A DNA stretch of 64,000 nucleotides from positions 126,001-190,000 of the forward strand of contig NC_079878.1 in assembly GCF_029227915.1 (NCBI RefSeq), read 5' to 3'. Positions 28,401 through 39,089 of this stretch are shown in pieces (position 1 is the stretch's first letter; every line of letters starts with the position of its first letter). A model generated the notes under the pieces. It ran no database searches and was not told where the DNA came from. It saw nothing but the letters and a program-made list of their open reading frames with translations. Made by a program: the position numbers and the translations under genes. The DNA is from Hydractinia symbiolongicarpus. Lineage: Eukaryota; Cnidaria; Hydrozoa; Anthoathecata; Hydractiniidae.

Positions 28401-29923
28401 TTGCACAATGAAAAAGTAAACTGTAGCTTCTCAAAATATTAGGAAGAGTAAGCAGAAAACATTTTTCAAAAAAAAAAAATTCTAAATACCCTGATTTTTC
28501 TTGTGATACTCTGTGATAAGTTCACTAAAATAAAATTGAAAGTCAAATAATTTTACTGGCTTTAAAGGTAAATTCCCCAATGTTAGGCATGAGATAAGTA
28601 ACAAAAAAATTAATATTAATAGGCTAAATTTGTCTGGAAATACTGAATATATATTAGTTTAACGACTATTAAAACATTTTCATCTTCATCTGGGACCAAA
28701 ATGTTAATCTTAAATAAAACCATAAACCCTAATATCACTTCAAATGCTTGTCAAAGGCACATGATCCTATACATTTTCTTGATCACCTTTTCTTAAACTG
28801 TACATAATTGTACATAGGCAAAGTTTTAAAATAATTTTTTTGTATCAATGAGTCATTGCTGACATTATCAAAATTTAAATGACATATCTTTTTTATGTCA
28901 TTCTGCCTAGGATTTTTCCAAAGTTTAGTGACTAGTATTTAAACAAATATTACACTAACAATCAATAAAACGTCTGTTGCAAGGGAAAAATATGACACAT
29001 ACCTTGTCGACATTAATTTTTGCTTAAAAATGTGAAAGTTTGAATGTGCTTGTTTCTTTACTGTATTCATTTCCTAACAAGCAATACACATGCAGTTAAA
29101 GTTACTCCAAAAATATGTAAAGCAAACTATACACAGAAGGTCAATGTTAAAACTACTTTTCTATAAGCTAGACTTTTTATGGGTCCATTAACAGTGCTCT
29201 CAAGAGATCAGTGTGTAAATTTGATCATTGATTGTACTCGCAACTAATTACCTCCCTCAGTTTTTTACAGTTCGGACAGACATCATTTACAGTCTCCTCT
29301 GCAACAGTAATCTCATTAATACCATTGCTAACAATGGGTGAGTAGCTCAAGGGTTTCGTCTCCTCAACATTAATATTTATTTGCCCCACTTCTTTGTCAC
29401 AGTTTTCATTGAGTTTATTCTCACTTGTCACTTCTGAAGTCTTTTTTAAACTTTTCTTACTCAATAAATGATTTGGATCTGTGATAGCTATGACAGGAAC
29501 TTGGCTGCTAACATCAGCACTTTTTAAAAGGCTTAAATTTTTTTTAGATATTGCATGAATAAGACTTTTTGAAGCCATTGCTGAAACTTCCTGGTTATTT
29601 AATTCATCTTTTAAATCGTTGGTTCTCATCTCAGTTCTGCTATTTTTAACTTTATCAACAGCACACACTGCAAACTTAGAGTGCTGAACAGTAGAACTTG
29701 TTTCTTCAGTGTCCTGACAATTTTGCATAATGCTGTGGATAGATCCTGTTGATGATTTGTCGATTTTTGGCTTTTCCAATTGGACATCGGCAACATCATT
29801 TTTAAACGTGGTAGTACCAGATTTTACAGACAACATAGAAAGTTCTGCAAACTCAGCAGCAGCTTGTCGGGCTTCATTCTCTTTTTCATTTTTCATCTCA
29901 AAATAATCTTTCCAACTGCACAT
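13488..29923 (-). CDS. ICE1: ICE1, little elongation complex subunit 1 (18 exons, complete)
   Basis: ICE1 is the nuclear scaffold of the little elongation complex (with ELL, ICE2 and ZC3H8), which drives RNA polymerase II transcription of snRNA genes. Coding exons, 5' to 3': 29252-29923, 29003-29073, 28490-28524, 28215-28275, 27154-27217, 26563-26643, 25257-25366, 24692-24750, 24523-24605, 24130-24166, 23530-23653, 23286-23362, 17949-22683, 17478-17763, 16765-16885, 16442-16597, 15298-15399, 13488-13654. All junctions are GT-AG and in phase. The sum is 7,041 nt, giving 2,346 residues (human about 2,270). Identity rests on the N-terminal C-x2-C followed by a coiled coil (residues about 225-412, with a FKQKL..ITEYHKK..ELE pattern) and on the C-terminal helical domain (about 2070-2346) with CRVYDRL, SVWPSIL, TVAIVIRLIG and LLDIAPSDPEK. 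I recognise these as ICE1 from memory. The start is uncertain: the exon stays open to an acceptor at 29944/29945, so a further upstream coding exon is possible. Confidence 0.9.
17949..22683 (-). other. ICE1: ICE1 giant exon 13: disordered middle region
   Basis: This 4,735-nt exon encodes about two thirds of ICE1. Its acceptor is TTTACATGTAG above 22683 and its donor is TTATG|GTATGTGC below 17949. In order it holds an acidic entry continued from the serine/aspartate exon 23286-23362; a first PPLSPxPPSP motif (near 22570-22600); seven 9-residue asparagine-rich repeats (about 22050-22240); a second, longer PPLSPxPPSP block (about 20400-20530); and Ser/Thr/Val-rich degenerate repeats (about 19090-19800). 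An eight-cysteine cluster (18212-18303) and a leucine-rich helical stretch that leads into the C-terminal domain follow. SP-rich motifs suggest proline-directed phosphorylation. Long antisense open frames here are shadows of this low-complexity coding sequence. Confidence 0.85.
22050..22240 (-). repeat. 27-bp coding minisatellite within ICE1
   Basis: Seven head-to-tail 27-bp units encode 9-residue repeats with consensus E-T-L-N-N-T-E-S/Y-Q/E. The best-matching neighbours differ by one or two residues, and one copy has G-V-Y in place of T-E-S/Y. The unit length is a multiple of three, so copy-number changes would keep the frame. It corresponds to about residues 639-702 of ICE1. Confidence 0.85.
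23286..29073 (-). other. ICE1: ICE1 coiled-coil exon block (exons 2-12)
   Basis: Eleven small exons (35-124 nt) separate the long first exon from the giant exon. Exons 2-9 encode an almost continuous heptad-rich, Lys/Glu-rich coiled coil. Exon 10 (37 nt) and exon 11 are basic and SP-rich (a KSPSG motif and a stretch of SPSPSPP). Exon 12 is serine/aspartate/glutamate-rich. In the ICE1 family the N-terminal coiled coil serves in assembly of the complex and nuclear-body targeting. The introns are AT-rich and mostly 0.1-1.4 kb. The one at 25367-26562 holds a long-TIR element. Confidence 0.85.
25489..26445. mobile_element. 957-bp element with long terminal inverted repeats in an ICE1 intron
   Basis: The left end CCTTAAACGGATCC and the right end GGGATCCCTTTAAGG (inverse of CCTTAAAGGGATCCC) open inverted repeats. 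These stay alignable for about 250 bp (25489 to about 25745, and about 26180 to 26445). Shared blocks include GGTACTTTTACAAGTTGGAC, ATATTCACTTTTTGTT and GTGACCCT-GTTAC. Both flanks read TAG, a possible 3-bp target duplication. There is no coding capacity. It is a foldback-type MITE or deletion derivative of a DNA transposon. A 3-bp duplication would suit PIF/Harbinger or CACTA families, but I cannot assign one. Confidence 0.75.
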
Positions 29924-29924
29924 A

Positions 29925-31700
29925 ACCTTGTATTTTTTGTAAATCTAAAATATTAAAAAAAAAGTTTTGCAGATGGTAAAAGCAAACATTTTAGGTAAAA
30001 CTGTAATGTGTTTTGCAACTGTAATTTGAAAAGTTTGAATTTTGAAAATTAAGGAAAGACCTATTTTCTCAGAAAACTTTGTTTACATTAATTATGTCAT
30101 GGCAAATATTAAAATTTTTATACAGTTGGGGGACATGTAATCTAAAACTTATTGCAGGGAACCACAATTGAGAGGATGAAAAATACATGGGATATTGAAT
30201 TGGCGTCACACTATGTAAGCAATTGTTGCAAAGTGCCAACTGTGTGTGAAGATAGTCTACAGGTTAGTAAGAAAATCAAAAACTAAAATAGTTCATCTGC
30301 AAATTAAGATAAAAATACTCGCATGCTCAAAAACTTGTCTTTAAAAGTTATGAAGCAAGAATTTTTTGTTGTTGTTTTGGGAGTTATTGGCAAGATTTTT
30401 TTTTTAATTTACACAGCAAGAATTTTTTTGTTGTTGTTTAAAGGTTATGCAACAAGAAATATTCTTGTGCTATTTTGAAAGCTATATATACAGCAAGAAT
30501 TTCCCTGTGCTGTTTTGAAAGTTAAACAGAATATAATTGTGTTGTTTTAAAAGTTATATATATATACATCAAGTTATATATACGTGAGTTCTTTGAGAAT
30601 TTATACACTCAAAATAATGAAAAAAAAAAGAAGTTATTTTCATAAAACGTTTAGTGTTCTTTTAATGTTTTTGCGAAGTCTTATCAAAAAATCTAAATCT
30701 AAGAGCAAAATCTTTATATGGACCGTAGTTTAGTCGACAATATTTAAAGTTCTTCACAACATAAAAATTATTTATTTAAAATTCATAACAGAGGAGTGTG
30801 TTACGACAAACGTATTTTACCGTGTCTCTATTATTTTTCCTAAATAACTAAAAGTCCTGCAGTATTAAATTTTCTCAAACGCAAATGTTAAACATATATA
30901 AAAATCCTAATGAAGGAGGGTGTTACGACAATAATAATTCTTTTTTCACAAGATTGATAAGAAAATGTTGGTTTGTTTTTCTCTTTTTTTTCTTTTAAAC
31001 TTTTTTGCTTTATTATTTTTTTCTTTTCGTAAAAATTAGGATCGGTGGGGCCCGTAGGGCAACTAATTAAGTTGGAGTCATCTAAACAAGAAGGAAGCTT
31101 ACGATGACAAAAGTATTTTTGATTTAAAAAAACAACAAAAAAACAATTATTTATATTTAATGGTGTTATTCTCTCATGCGTTAATTAAGTGATTATTATA
31201 ATTTTTAAAGATGTATCATGACAATCTCCATGTGGATCGCGAAAAACACAATGCATTGGGAAAGTCGACCTCAAAATAGAGTGCAACTTTCACGATGCTA
31301 AAAAAATATACCATCAAGACAGCATCGCGAATCGTGCGTGATGCGCATGATATGCGGTCCACTATGTTAGGAGTCCTGATCCCAATACTGTGTATGTTTT
31401 TTTGAAACAAAAACATTCTTACATGATTAAAATAACACGGGATAAAAAAAAAATTCTTACTTTGTTATGTCTAAAAATTTGTTTCGATAATCACATTAAC
31501 GGTGAACACCATTATTGAACAAAAGCCAACTTAGTACATACATATTTTTGGTTTCTTACGACATCACGCAGCATACATAGCTCAACAGGACTTGTAAAGA
31601 TTCACTCACTTTTTGGTCATCCTACAGTGATTAAAGTTTATCGCGGTTTCGGGCAGTGAGGAAGACAAGCGAATTTCTACTAGGTAGCAGAACATTATTA
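29925..31700 (-). other. ICE1 5' region with possible non-coding first exon
   Basis: The coding exon is open up to an acceptor (AATATTTTAG) above 29944. A good donor, AAAAA|GTGAGTGAA, lies just below 31610 on the minus strand and could end a first exon reaching to about 31660-31700. Joining that exon to 29944 gives an upstream ATG whose frame stops after about 20 codons, overlapping the main ATG at 29923. It would then be an upstream ORF rather than the protein start. The region between also holds degenerate tandem repeats at about 30350-30570. Confidence 0.35.
30350..30575. repeat. degenerate tandem repeat, about 60-75 bp period
   Basis: Variants of ACAGCAAGAATTTCTTTGTG followed by a GTTTTGAAAGTTAT-like segment occur at about 30350, 30415 and 30490, then decay into TATATA. 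It is non-coding and lies in the presumed ICE1 5' intron or promoter region. Confidence 0.5.
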
Positions 31701-32137
31701 CTGTAGGAAAATTAATTTTCAAGAATTTAGCAACATGCGAAAGAGGGTAAACAGAGAAATTTACAACTTTGAGACTGTTTTTGTTTTGTTATCACAAAAT
31801 CACTTCCCACAAAATCACTTTTATTACACTTTATTGTGTATAATCATTTGAAGTTTTGTTTTCAAATGTAGCAAACTAAACGAGGTACCTGTTGTCTTTC
31901 AAGATGTTTTGATACAAAAAAAATCATGATAAATATGAATATATACATGCAGCAATATTTATTTTTTTCCGAATGATAACTCATGTTTAAAAATTTTAAA
32001 ACTTATTTATCACAGTGAAACATCATTCTATTCTGCAGAAGATATTTATTTCAAAACATGATAAAAAAAAAACTTTTAGACAATCGCAAGAGCCACAGTT
32101 TAGCATTCCCTCACCTCATTAATTCAAAATGCGTATG

Positions 32138-32386
32138 TCACACAAGTGACACCAAACAGAATGTACTAATCAACACTGTCATGGCGGCGACTGTGGGACT
32201 ACTTTGACCCAAATATCTCAAGAAATAAAGCTCACAAACATAAACAAGAAACCGGGTCGGTTTAATATCACACATAATAAAAAACATTTCAGCCAACGCG
32301 TTCCTGCAAAGAATATGTCGATATGATCTCAATCCAGATATTATTGAAAAAATTATAAGCTGCGTTTCCAGTTGCATCACTTGCAT
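32138..32386 (-). CDS. possible small hydrophobic protein, 82 residues
   Basis: An ATG-initiated frame of 82 codons has fairly even codon use and two hydrophobic stretches, near residues 8-18 and 68-82. An internal ATG at residue 69 sits in a near-ideal GCCGCCATG context. From it the frame encodes a 14-residue hydrophobic stretch that looks like the start of a signal peptide and then stops. So this may instead be the first exon of another gene, or chance. I recognise no family. Nothing else supports it. Confidence 0.25.
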   Translation of the reverse strand: MQVMQLETQLIIFSIISGLRSYRHILCRNALAEMFFIMCDIKPTRFLVYVCELYFLRYLGQSSPTVAAMTVLISTFCLVSLV

Positions 32387-32899
32387 GTCCGTAAATTGTG
32401 TATTTGAGAAGGGCGAGATAAAATCAAAACTAAATTGTTTATGAAATTCGTTAGAACATGGTGTGTCAAAAAAGAAAACTAGATAAGAGTAAACCCGACC
32501 TCAAACGTGTTGATGAAGAATTTAAAGAATGCAGTGTACAAGCTCGTCAAACTTTCTGCATGTTTTTTAAATTTTATTAAAAATTCTTATCACTCCGGAC
32601 AAACGCTTTTTTTTCAAAAATACATAGTTGTTGTATGCAACCTTTATCCTCTGTGCGTGAGAGCTTATTTTAAAAGAATATGCACCAAGAAAACAAAATC
32701 AAATACGAGTTTTGCTTTTGTAACAGCGAATGTAAAAAAATAAAATAAAAAACATACACCTTATATAGCTATATTTTTCAAAAAGTTGAAACTTTATATG
32801 GTAATATAACATTGTCCAGATAAGACACTATAAATTACACAATACACAAATTCTTCCCTACGAATCTTAAGGGATCATCTCCAAGATCCTTTTAGTTTT

Positions 32900-33180
32900 G
32901 ATACGAATTGAAACGATTTTTCATCGTATGGAAATCGTTTCAATATTTTTTCACATCGTTTCATAATCGTATCATAAAACGAATTAAATGTTTCATATAT
33001 TTTATTTGTGAAACGATTTTGTATAAACTAAGTAATAAACTAAGTTTTGAAACTATTTTGAAACGATTAAAAAAAATTCTGAAACGATTTGATACGATTG
33101 TCAAACTATTACTTGTGATTACGATGTAAAAGTCTTTGAAGTTATTGAAACGAATTTTGAAACGATGTTGAACTAATCAA
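32900..33180. repeat. cluster of GAAACGATT motifs in both orientations
   Basis: GAAACGATT, TGAAACGA and the inverse AATCGTTTC occur about ten times in 280 bp, both direct and inverted, separated by A/T-rich spacers. A weaker version of the same cluster lies at about 36115-36225. It can form alternative hairpins and looks like a decayed tandem or foldback repeat. Confidence 0.6.
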
Positions 33181-33354
33181 AAACCAATTAAACTTATATA
33201 TAAATGTAAAATAATTGTTTCTCTTTCTTTTATTCAACACAACATCCACATCATCAACAACATCTTTTATCGTAAATATCGTAAAACAGTTTTTCAAAAA
33301 CTAAAAATAAACAGTTTTTCTTAAAACTAACAATTTCCTTAATGTAAAATATTC

Positions 33355-33770
33355 CGATGAAAAAAAATTTAAGAACGAAGAACGGTGATAAAATGCTTTT
33401 TCAGATTGCATTTTAAAAGTTAAATAAACTAGCGAAAAGGCATTGTTGGTTGCGCGGGTTAAATAAAGCTTTTAAGCGATAGAAATTATTATATTTTAAC
33501 AAAGATTGAAACTTTAATTTTGATAGAAAAGCTATTTTAGATCGTGTTTTAGAAGTTTAAGAATGAAAAAACGGCGATAGAAATGTTTTTAAGATCGCCT
33601 TTTCAAAATTTAAGAACGAAAAACGGCGATAGAAAAGCTTCCTTATATCACATTTTAAAAGTTTAATAACAAAGAGCGGCGATAGAAATGATTTTTTAGA
33701 AAGTTAAAGAATGAAGAACGGCAATAGGAAAGCTTCGTTAGATAGCGTTTTAAGTATTTAAAATGTTATC
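33355..33770. repeat. degenerate minisatellite, about 50-bp unit
   Basis: The core ACGGCGATAGAAA recurs at about 33571, 33622, 33675 (as GCGGCGATAG) and 33719 (as ACGGCAATAG), 44-53 bp apart, each preceded by TTAAGAACGAA-like sequence. Older copies lie near 33371-33390 and 33475. It is non-coding. Confidence 0.65.
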
Positions 33771-36700
33771 AACTTTATCAATGTAACACGGCAAGCCATT
33801 GTTTGATAGTTTTATAAAATAGACAGCAAGATGCATTGTTTAAATCTTCTAAGAGATAGAGCTGTTGCGCGCTTAAAAAAACAAAGACAATGTTTTTAAC
33901 AATAAAATGTATTGTGATACTATAAAACGTCAAAAGTTACATTTTTAGATTTTTTCTTTCTTTGGTATTAAAATTTAATTTGTTTTCGAAATCTTATTGC
34001 GAAGGGAAAAGTCCCGAACGTAGGGTTTTTCCGTTTGCATTGCTAAACGTTGCTTTTTATAAAAAGAACTTTTAAAAGTTTCGCATGTTAAAAAATATGT
34101 TTTGACGATAAAGAAATATTGCTAAAAGTTTTAAAAACAGCATTATTTTTTTAAAAAATATTTAGATCATTGGATTTGTTGTTTTTTAAAAGAGCTTATG
34201 TTTTTTAAATATATCGAGATTAAAATCGTGTTACTATAATTAGTTTCGTTGTTAAAAAAAATAAAAATTAAATGGCCTTCGGATTTTATTTTTTTCTTGC
34301 GCAGAATATTGTTTTTAAACAATGTTTCTTGCTATGTTTTTGTTTTTAACACAAAGCAATTATTTACACGCAATTTGAAAGGATCTCGCTATCCTATTGT
34401 TTTCTTTAATGAAAGCAATTATTTTTGCAAGTTGAGCGTACGCATACGCCTACATCTGGACTGTACTGTAACTTTGGATTTATATATAGTTAATTTCTCA
34501 GTGACGAGGAAACCCTTTGCTATTTACATCTGTTATCTAAATGCTTTTTTCTCCTAGCTAAATGTTTTGTTGCTACATTCAAACATTATTTTTCTTCCTA
34601 AGCATGAATTAAACAATGAACTCTCGAGACTAAATTTGGCCAATCGCATTTAATTTTATTGTTTTGTAAGTAACCAAAAATAAAATGTGCCCAGCAGGGA
34701 AATTTGAATCCAGTGAGAATGATGTGCACCCGAATTTTGAGTGACTTCCCTAATTACTATAAAATGGGTTGTCATAAATTATAAGTAGCTTTCAAGTCTA
34801 TCGTGTAGCCAGCATTTCGCGGAAAGTTTAAAGGAGCATTTCAGTACCAAATTTCAGCACTAAATTTTATTTCTATGAAGCTTTATGTTCTTATATGAAA
34901 AATGTTATTAAAAATAACGTATATCAAGGATATGCGTCTTAAAAAACAAACAAAATAATGAATTATTACAGATCGTCTATAACAATGATGTACAGAAGAT
35001 TCTTTCTCATGTTTTTATAATTTTATTATCCATTCAAATCTTACAAATCATAGTGTGCATAATAAAATAAGCAGCAGTAATAAGTAGGACAAAGTTTGAC
35101 GTGTTTTGTGAAATTGTATTTTTAATTTTTTTCACATATTTTGTGGGCACCTGTAGTTTGAAAGTAGCGAATATAAAAAAGAAAAGAAAGAATGAATATC
35201 ATTCAAACTAAAATTGTTACATTTTTTACTGTTTTTTAACAGCATTTCTCAATTTAGTCCTAGGCACTAGCTTGTGAAATACATGTGAATAACTCGTAAA
35301 CATGATACCTGATATATTGTTCTATTACCAGAACCAAATCATTTCAATATTCTCAATGTTATTGCAAAGATATAAATAGATTAGAATAACATTCAACACA
35401 AAAGAAAAATTTATCTCCAGAATCGTGTTTTAGAGAGAGTGAGGAGATCTTTATAACGCAGACAACTGAATTTCATTTCTTATTTTTAGACTTAAAATCA
35501 TTTTTCAGAAGTGACGCTGGTTTGTTTGTTTGTTCAGAAGCAAAAGAGTTCGCTTAAAAGTTACAACTTCGCCGTAAGGCAATTGAGGTTATCCCTCGTT
35601 CTGGCTATCATATATAGCTTGCGTTTGTGCGCACTTTTCCGCAGTTGAGTTGAATATAACGCGAATCAGTTTAGACTCATCTGGCTCTTCAGAGTGTCAG
35701 GTCCCTGTGTCATGGTTCCAAATGGGACTGCTGATTCGATTGTATAACAACAATACGCCAGGGCTTAAAGTGTTAGCATGTAATCTCATTACCAGTTTGA
35801 ACTCACTATTGAACATAGAAAACTAACGAACGAAGAAATTAACACTGTAAAAATATGTTTTTCAATAAATCCAACACCAACATAAAAGCATATTGGCCGC
35901 AAGTGCATTCTCCGCCAGTTTCTCGTTTAATTATATTGTTTGCCTTTCGAGCACGCTAGCGAGTACTGTAGCAAAAATGTGCGAGTAATTTTGACGTACT
36001 CATACTCGCATTATTCTCGCCTCGTACTCATTGAATACCCACTAAAGAAATTACTTGTACCAGTAGTTTAATACTCATGTATAGTTACTCCCGATTGATA
36101 CTGTATGTTTCCATTGTTTTAAAATCGTATTATGAAACAAATTCCATGTTTCATATTTTTTTTGAAACAATCTTGAAACTAATTTGAAATGATTTTAAAA
36201 AAAAGTTTGAAACGAATTTTATATATAGCTAAAGGTGAATTGATTAACATATATTATTTGGACAAAATCACACTCGTTCGCTTGTCCCAGGCCTCTTAAT
36301 TTTTTGCTGACGACCCCATAACTTGGGATCTGCATGTCAGAAGAAACATCAAACTTGGCAACTTTAGTATAGAAGCTGCTCCTAACTAGTGTCTTTTTTG
36401 CTATAATGCAACTAGCTAGCTATATCTAAACCTGCTTTATATGAAATGCTTTTGAGCAAGAGGCTTGTCAATTTACGAATACACTTTTAATTTTCTCAAT
36501 ATTTTACAAGTAAAAACGTGTTGGACTTGGTGTGTATAGCTTAAATTTGAAGGAGAAGATCTCAAAGTTATTTCATGAAAAACTTTTTCAAAATATTCCA
36601 GGAACATATTTTAAGCGAATACAATGCTAACTCAAGCGAACCTTGGCAACGAAAAAATCTTGTGGATAAGTTAAATACTTGCACCAAATCCAGAGCTCTC

Positions 36701-37219
36701 TCCACCATCTTGGTTCCAATCGACAAACGGCAATAATTAACAGAATACCTTACACCACATATGAGTAATTCTGTTTAATACAAAAAATTCCAATTTAAGT
36801 CCCGATGCCCGAAAAAAGTCTCTTGGAAATTATTTTATAAAAGTTTTTTTAAGTTTACGTAACGTCTTTAATATTTTTGCATATTGTAAAAATTTACTGA
36901 ATACCAAAAAAATTGATGATCATTCAGCTTTTAAAGAAGATAGAACAAAAAACTTCTTTATAAATAGCCTGTTTGTGCTATTTTTAACAACATCTTTGTA
37001 TCCTTAGCTTATGAAAAATCTATTCTTGTGCTTTTCAACGAGGGGTCACTCACCCTTCTAACATTTTTCGTTCCAAAGTTATGAAAATTTGAAGATACCT
37101 AATTGGAAAAAAAAATAGACAAATTCCTTGGTTGACTATCACAACATTGGCTGTCATATTGGTTTATGTTCTTCTGCGAACCCACACGACAGCCAGGCAC
37201 ACCGGAAACATGGTATACA

Positions 37220-37640
37220 AAGCCGATCTGGTAAAATATAGTAGCGGCCGCTATTTTGAGATTGCAGCTACATGTGGGCGGCCGCTTATAGCAACTTATA
37301 ACATGCAGCCGTGTATTATAATTCTTGGCCGCGAGCAATATACTCAAACAGTCATGACCGCAGTTAATAGCTCATAAGTCGCGGCAGCGAGTTATAAGTC
37401 GAGATCGCGTTTTAACAATTTGCTGAGTCACTACATGACATTCACATTCCACAGACCAGATCCACACTGCTTATGGCGGTGAAACAGGTGGCCGCGACTT
37501 ATAACTAGCGGCCGTAACTTACAACTAGCGGCTGCGTGTTACAAATATAAGTCGTTACATTTGTAACACGTGGCCGCTAGTTGTGAGTTACGGCCGTTAG
37601 TTATAAGTCGCGGCCGCGAGTTTTGCTGCGAGTTTTCCAG
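37220..37640. repeat. GC-rich NotI-site cluster with long hairpin
   Basis: Within an AT-rich region this roughly 400-bp block has repeated GCGGCCGC and CGGCCG cores embedded in a TAGTTATAAGTCG motif. Positions 37490-37546 and 37559-37615 are 57-bp inverted arms with four mismatches around a 12-bp loop. Looser copies of the same motif flank them on both sides (37230-37400, 37600-37640). It looks like a palindromic repeat element rather than a gene promoter, since no gene starts nearby. Confidence 0.75.
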
Positions 37641-38197
37641 CGATTTTTACCGCGATTTTTGAACTAGAATTCGGTTCGTCCAAATCAGCCACGGTAACAT
37701 AAAGTTTTTGGGATGTTTTTATTAACATAAGTAATAGTACAAGTTTCTTAATTTTTTAAGGTAGAAAAGTTCATTACCGAAAGTACCTAAATTATTTTCA
37801 CGCTCCAGCATTTAGTTTCTTATAAACGGGTTTCTTATAAAAAAATACCATTGTCTGTCTGAAATTTAATTTCTTTTAGTTCTAGAACGAATTTTAACAT
37901 TTCGTTTAAAGTTTCTGGTAGCCAAATAAAAGTTTGGTTTAATGTGATTTTCTAATCGGCACCATTGGTTTTATGCACATTTCGATTCGTCCAAGTGTAA
38001 AAAAAATTAACCTAAAAAATCGCACATGTTCGGGTATTAGGCTTAAGTTTCGTATTCAGTAGTAGAAAGGGGATAGGGGCGGGGAGGGTTGGACTGGGTA
38101 CATCTTTAAAATCAAAAAATCAATAGAGAGTAAATTATATAAGACAAGACGACAATAGCATGATCAATTTAAAGAACAAAATGTTTGTAAATATGTT

Positions 38198-38400
38198 ACT
38201 AGTCGATAAGGCCCGTGGAAAAATCCACTCAGGCAAGGTACCAATGAAAATGAGAACCATCACTTGCAATTTGGATGACGTCAGCAACGTCTCACGAATG
38301 TACCAAAAATAGTCGTTAAGAGCTTTGTTTCACCCTTGCCTCTATCGCGTAGAGCTTCAAACGCTGACCAAGAAAATGTAGGATCATGCACTTTTTATGT
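38198..38400 (-). mobile_element. Helitron-like element, 3' end (TGACGTCA-bearing family)
   Basis: Read on the minus strand, the sequence ends with hairpin GTGGATTTTTCCAC, a spacer and CTAG, then a host T, as in Helitrons. In plus orientation it begins ACTAGTCGATAAGGCCCGT. A TGACGTCA palindrome lies at 38276-38283 and a segment GCTTCAAACGCTGACCAAGA follows near 38350. Both are shared with the element starting at 40736. The 5' end is not identified, so the right boundary is approximate. Confidence 0.5.
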
Positions 38401-39089
38401 AGCTATAGGCAAATACAGCTAAGTTTAGGTTTTCAAATGTTCACTTTAATCTCCTTTTAGTATATTTATGCTTTAAACAATGCTGAAACTATATCCTACT
38501 ACACGTTGGATAACACGGTCCCTAATACAAGATAAAATTAACGCGATATCTTTTTAAAAATGTGGCTATATTGTTATAATTTTGGATTCTTTTTTACTTC
38601 CAACCGCCTCCCCTTTTCCATTGATTTATAGAAGAGAAAAGTAGTTGACTTATATTCTTACTTAAATTTTACTCGAAATCATATTGAATCAGTATATCTG
38701 AACACAGGGAGAAACAAGTCAAGAATAATATTGCACTGTCATGATAATTCAAATAACTGAAAGCAACAACCACAATTTTTTTCCAACCCTATTCCTCTCG
38801 CCCATTTTACATCAGTCCTCCCTGATTATTAATTTTCAATAATTTTTTTATCCCCTTCCCTAACAACAAACCAATTCAATTTTTTCTAGCCTTAGATGCT
38901 ACAAAGAGAAAATTAAGTATTCCTGCGATGAAGGGCAAAATATAAGGCGAATCAATGCATAACCTAAATGTATAGCCTTCCTTAATTTTTCATGTCTATT
39001 TTAAGTTTCTTTTTAGTTAAATGATTACGTTGTTGTCCATGTTTTTTACAGAAACGGAACGGAGTTTTCAAAACACAGAAAATTAAAGA

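Larger units (their letters stand above)
31701..39089. other. repeat-rich intergenic region
   Basis: There is no confident gene. In order it contains a small hydrophobic open frame on the minus strand (32138-32386), GAAACGATT clusters (about 32905-33180 and 36115-36225), a roughly 50-bp minisatellite (about 33355-33770), a GC-rich NotI-site cluster with a long hairpin (37220-37640), and a Helitron-like 3' end at 38198. The rest is unstructured AT-rich DNA. Confidence 0.5.
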
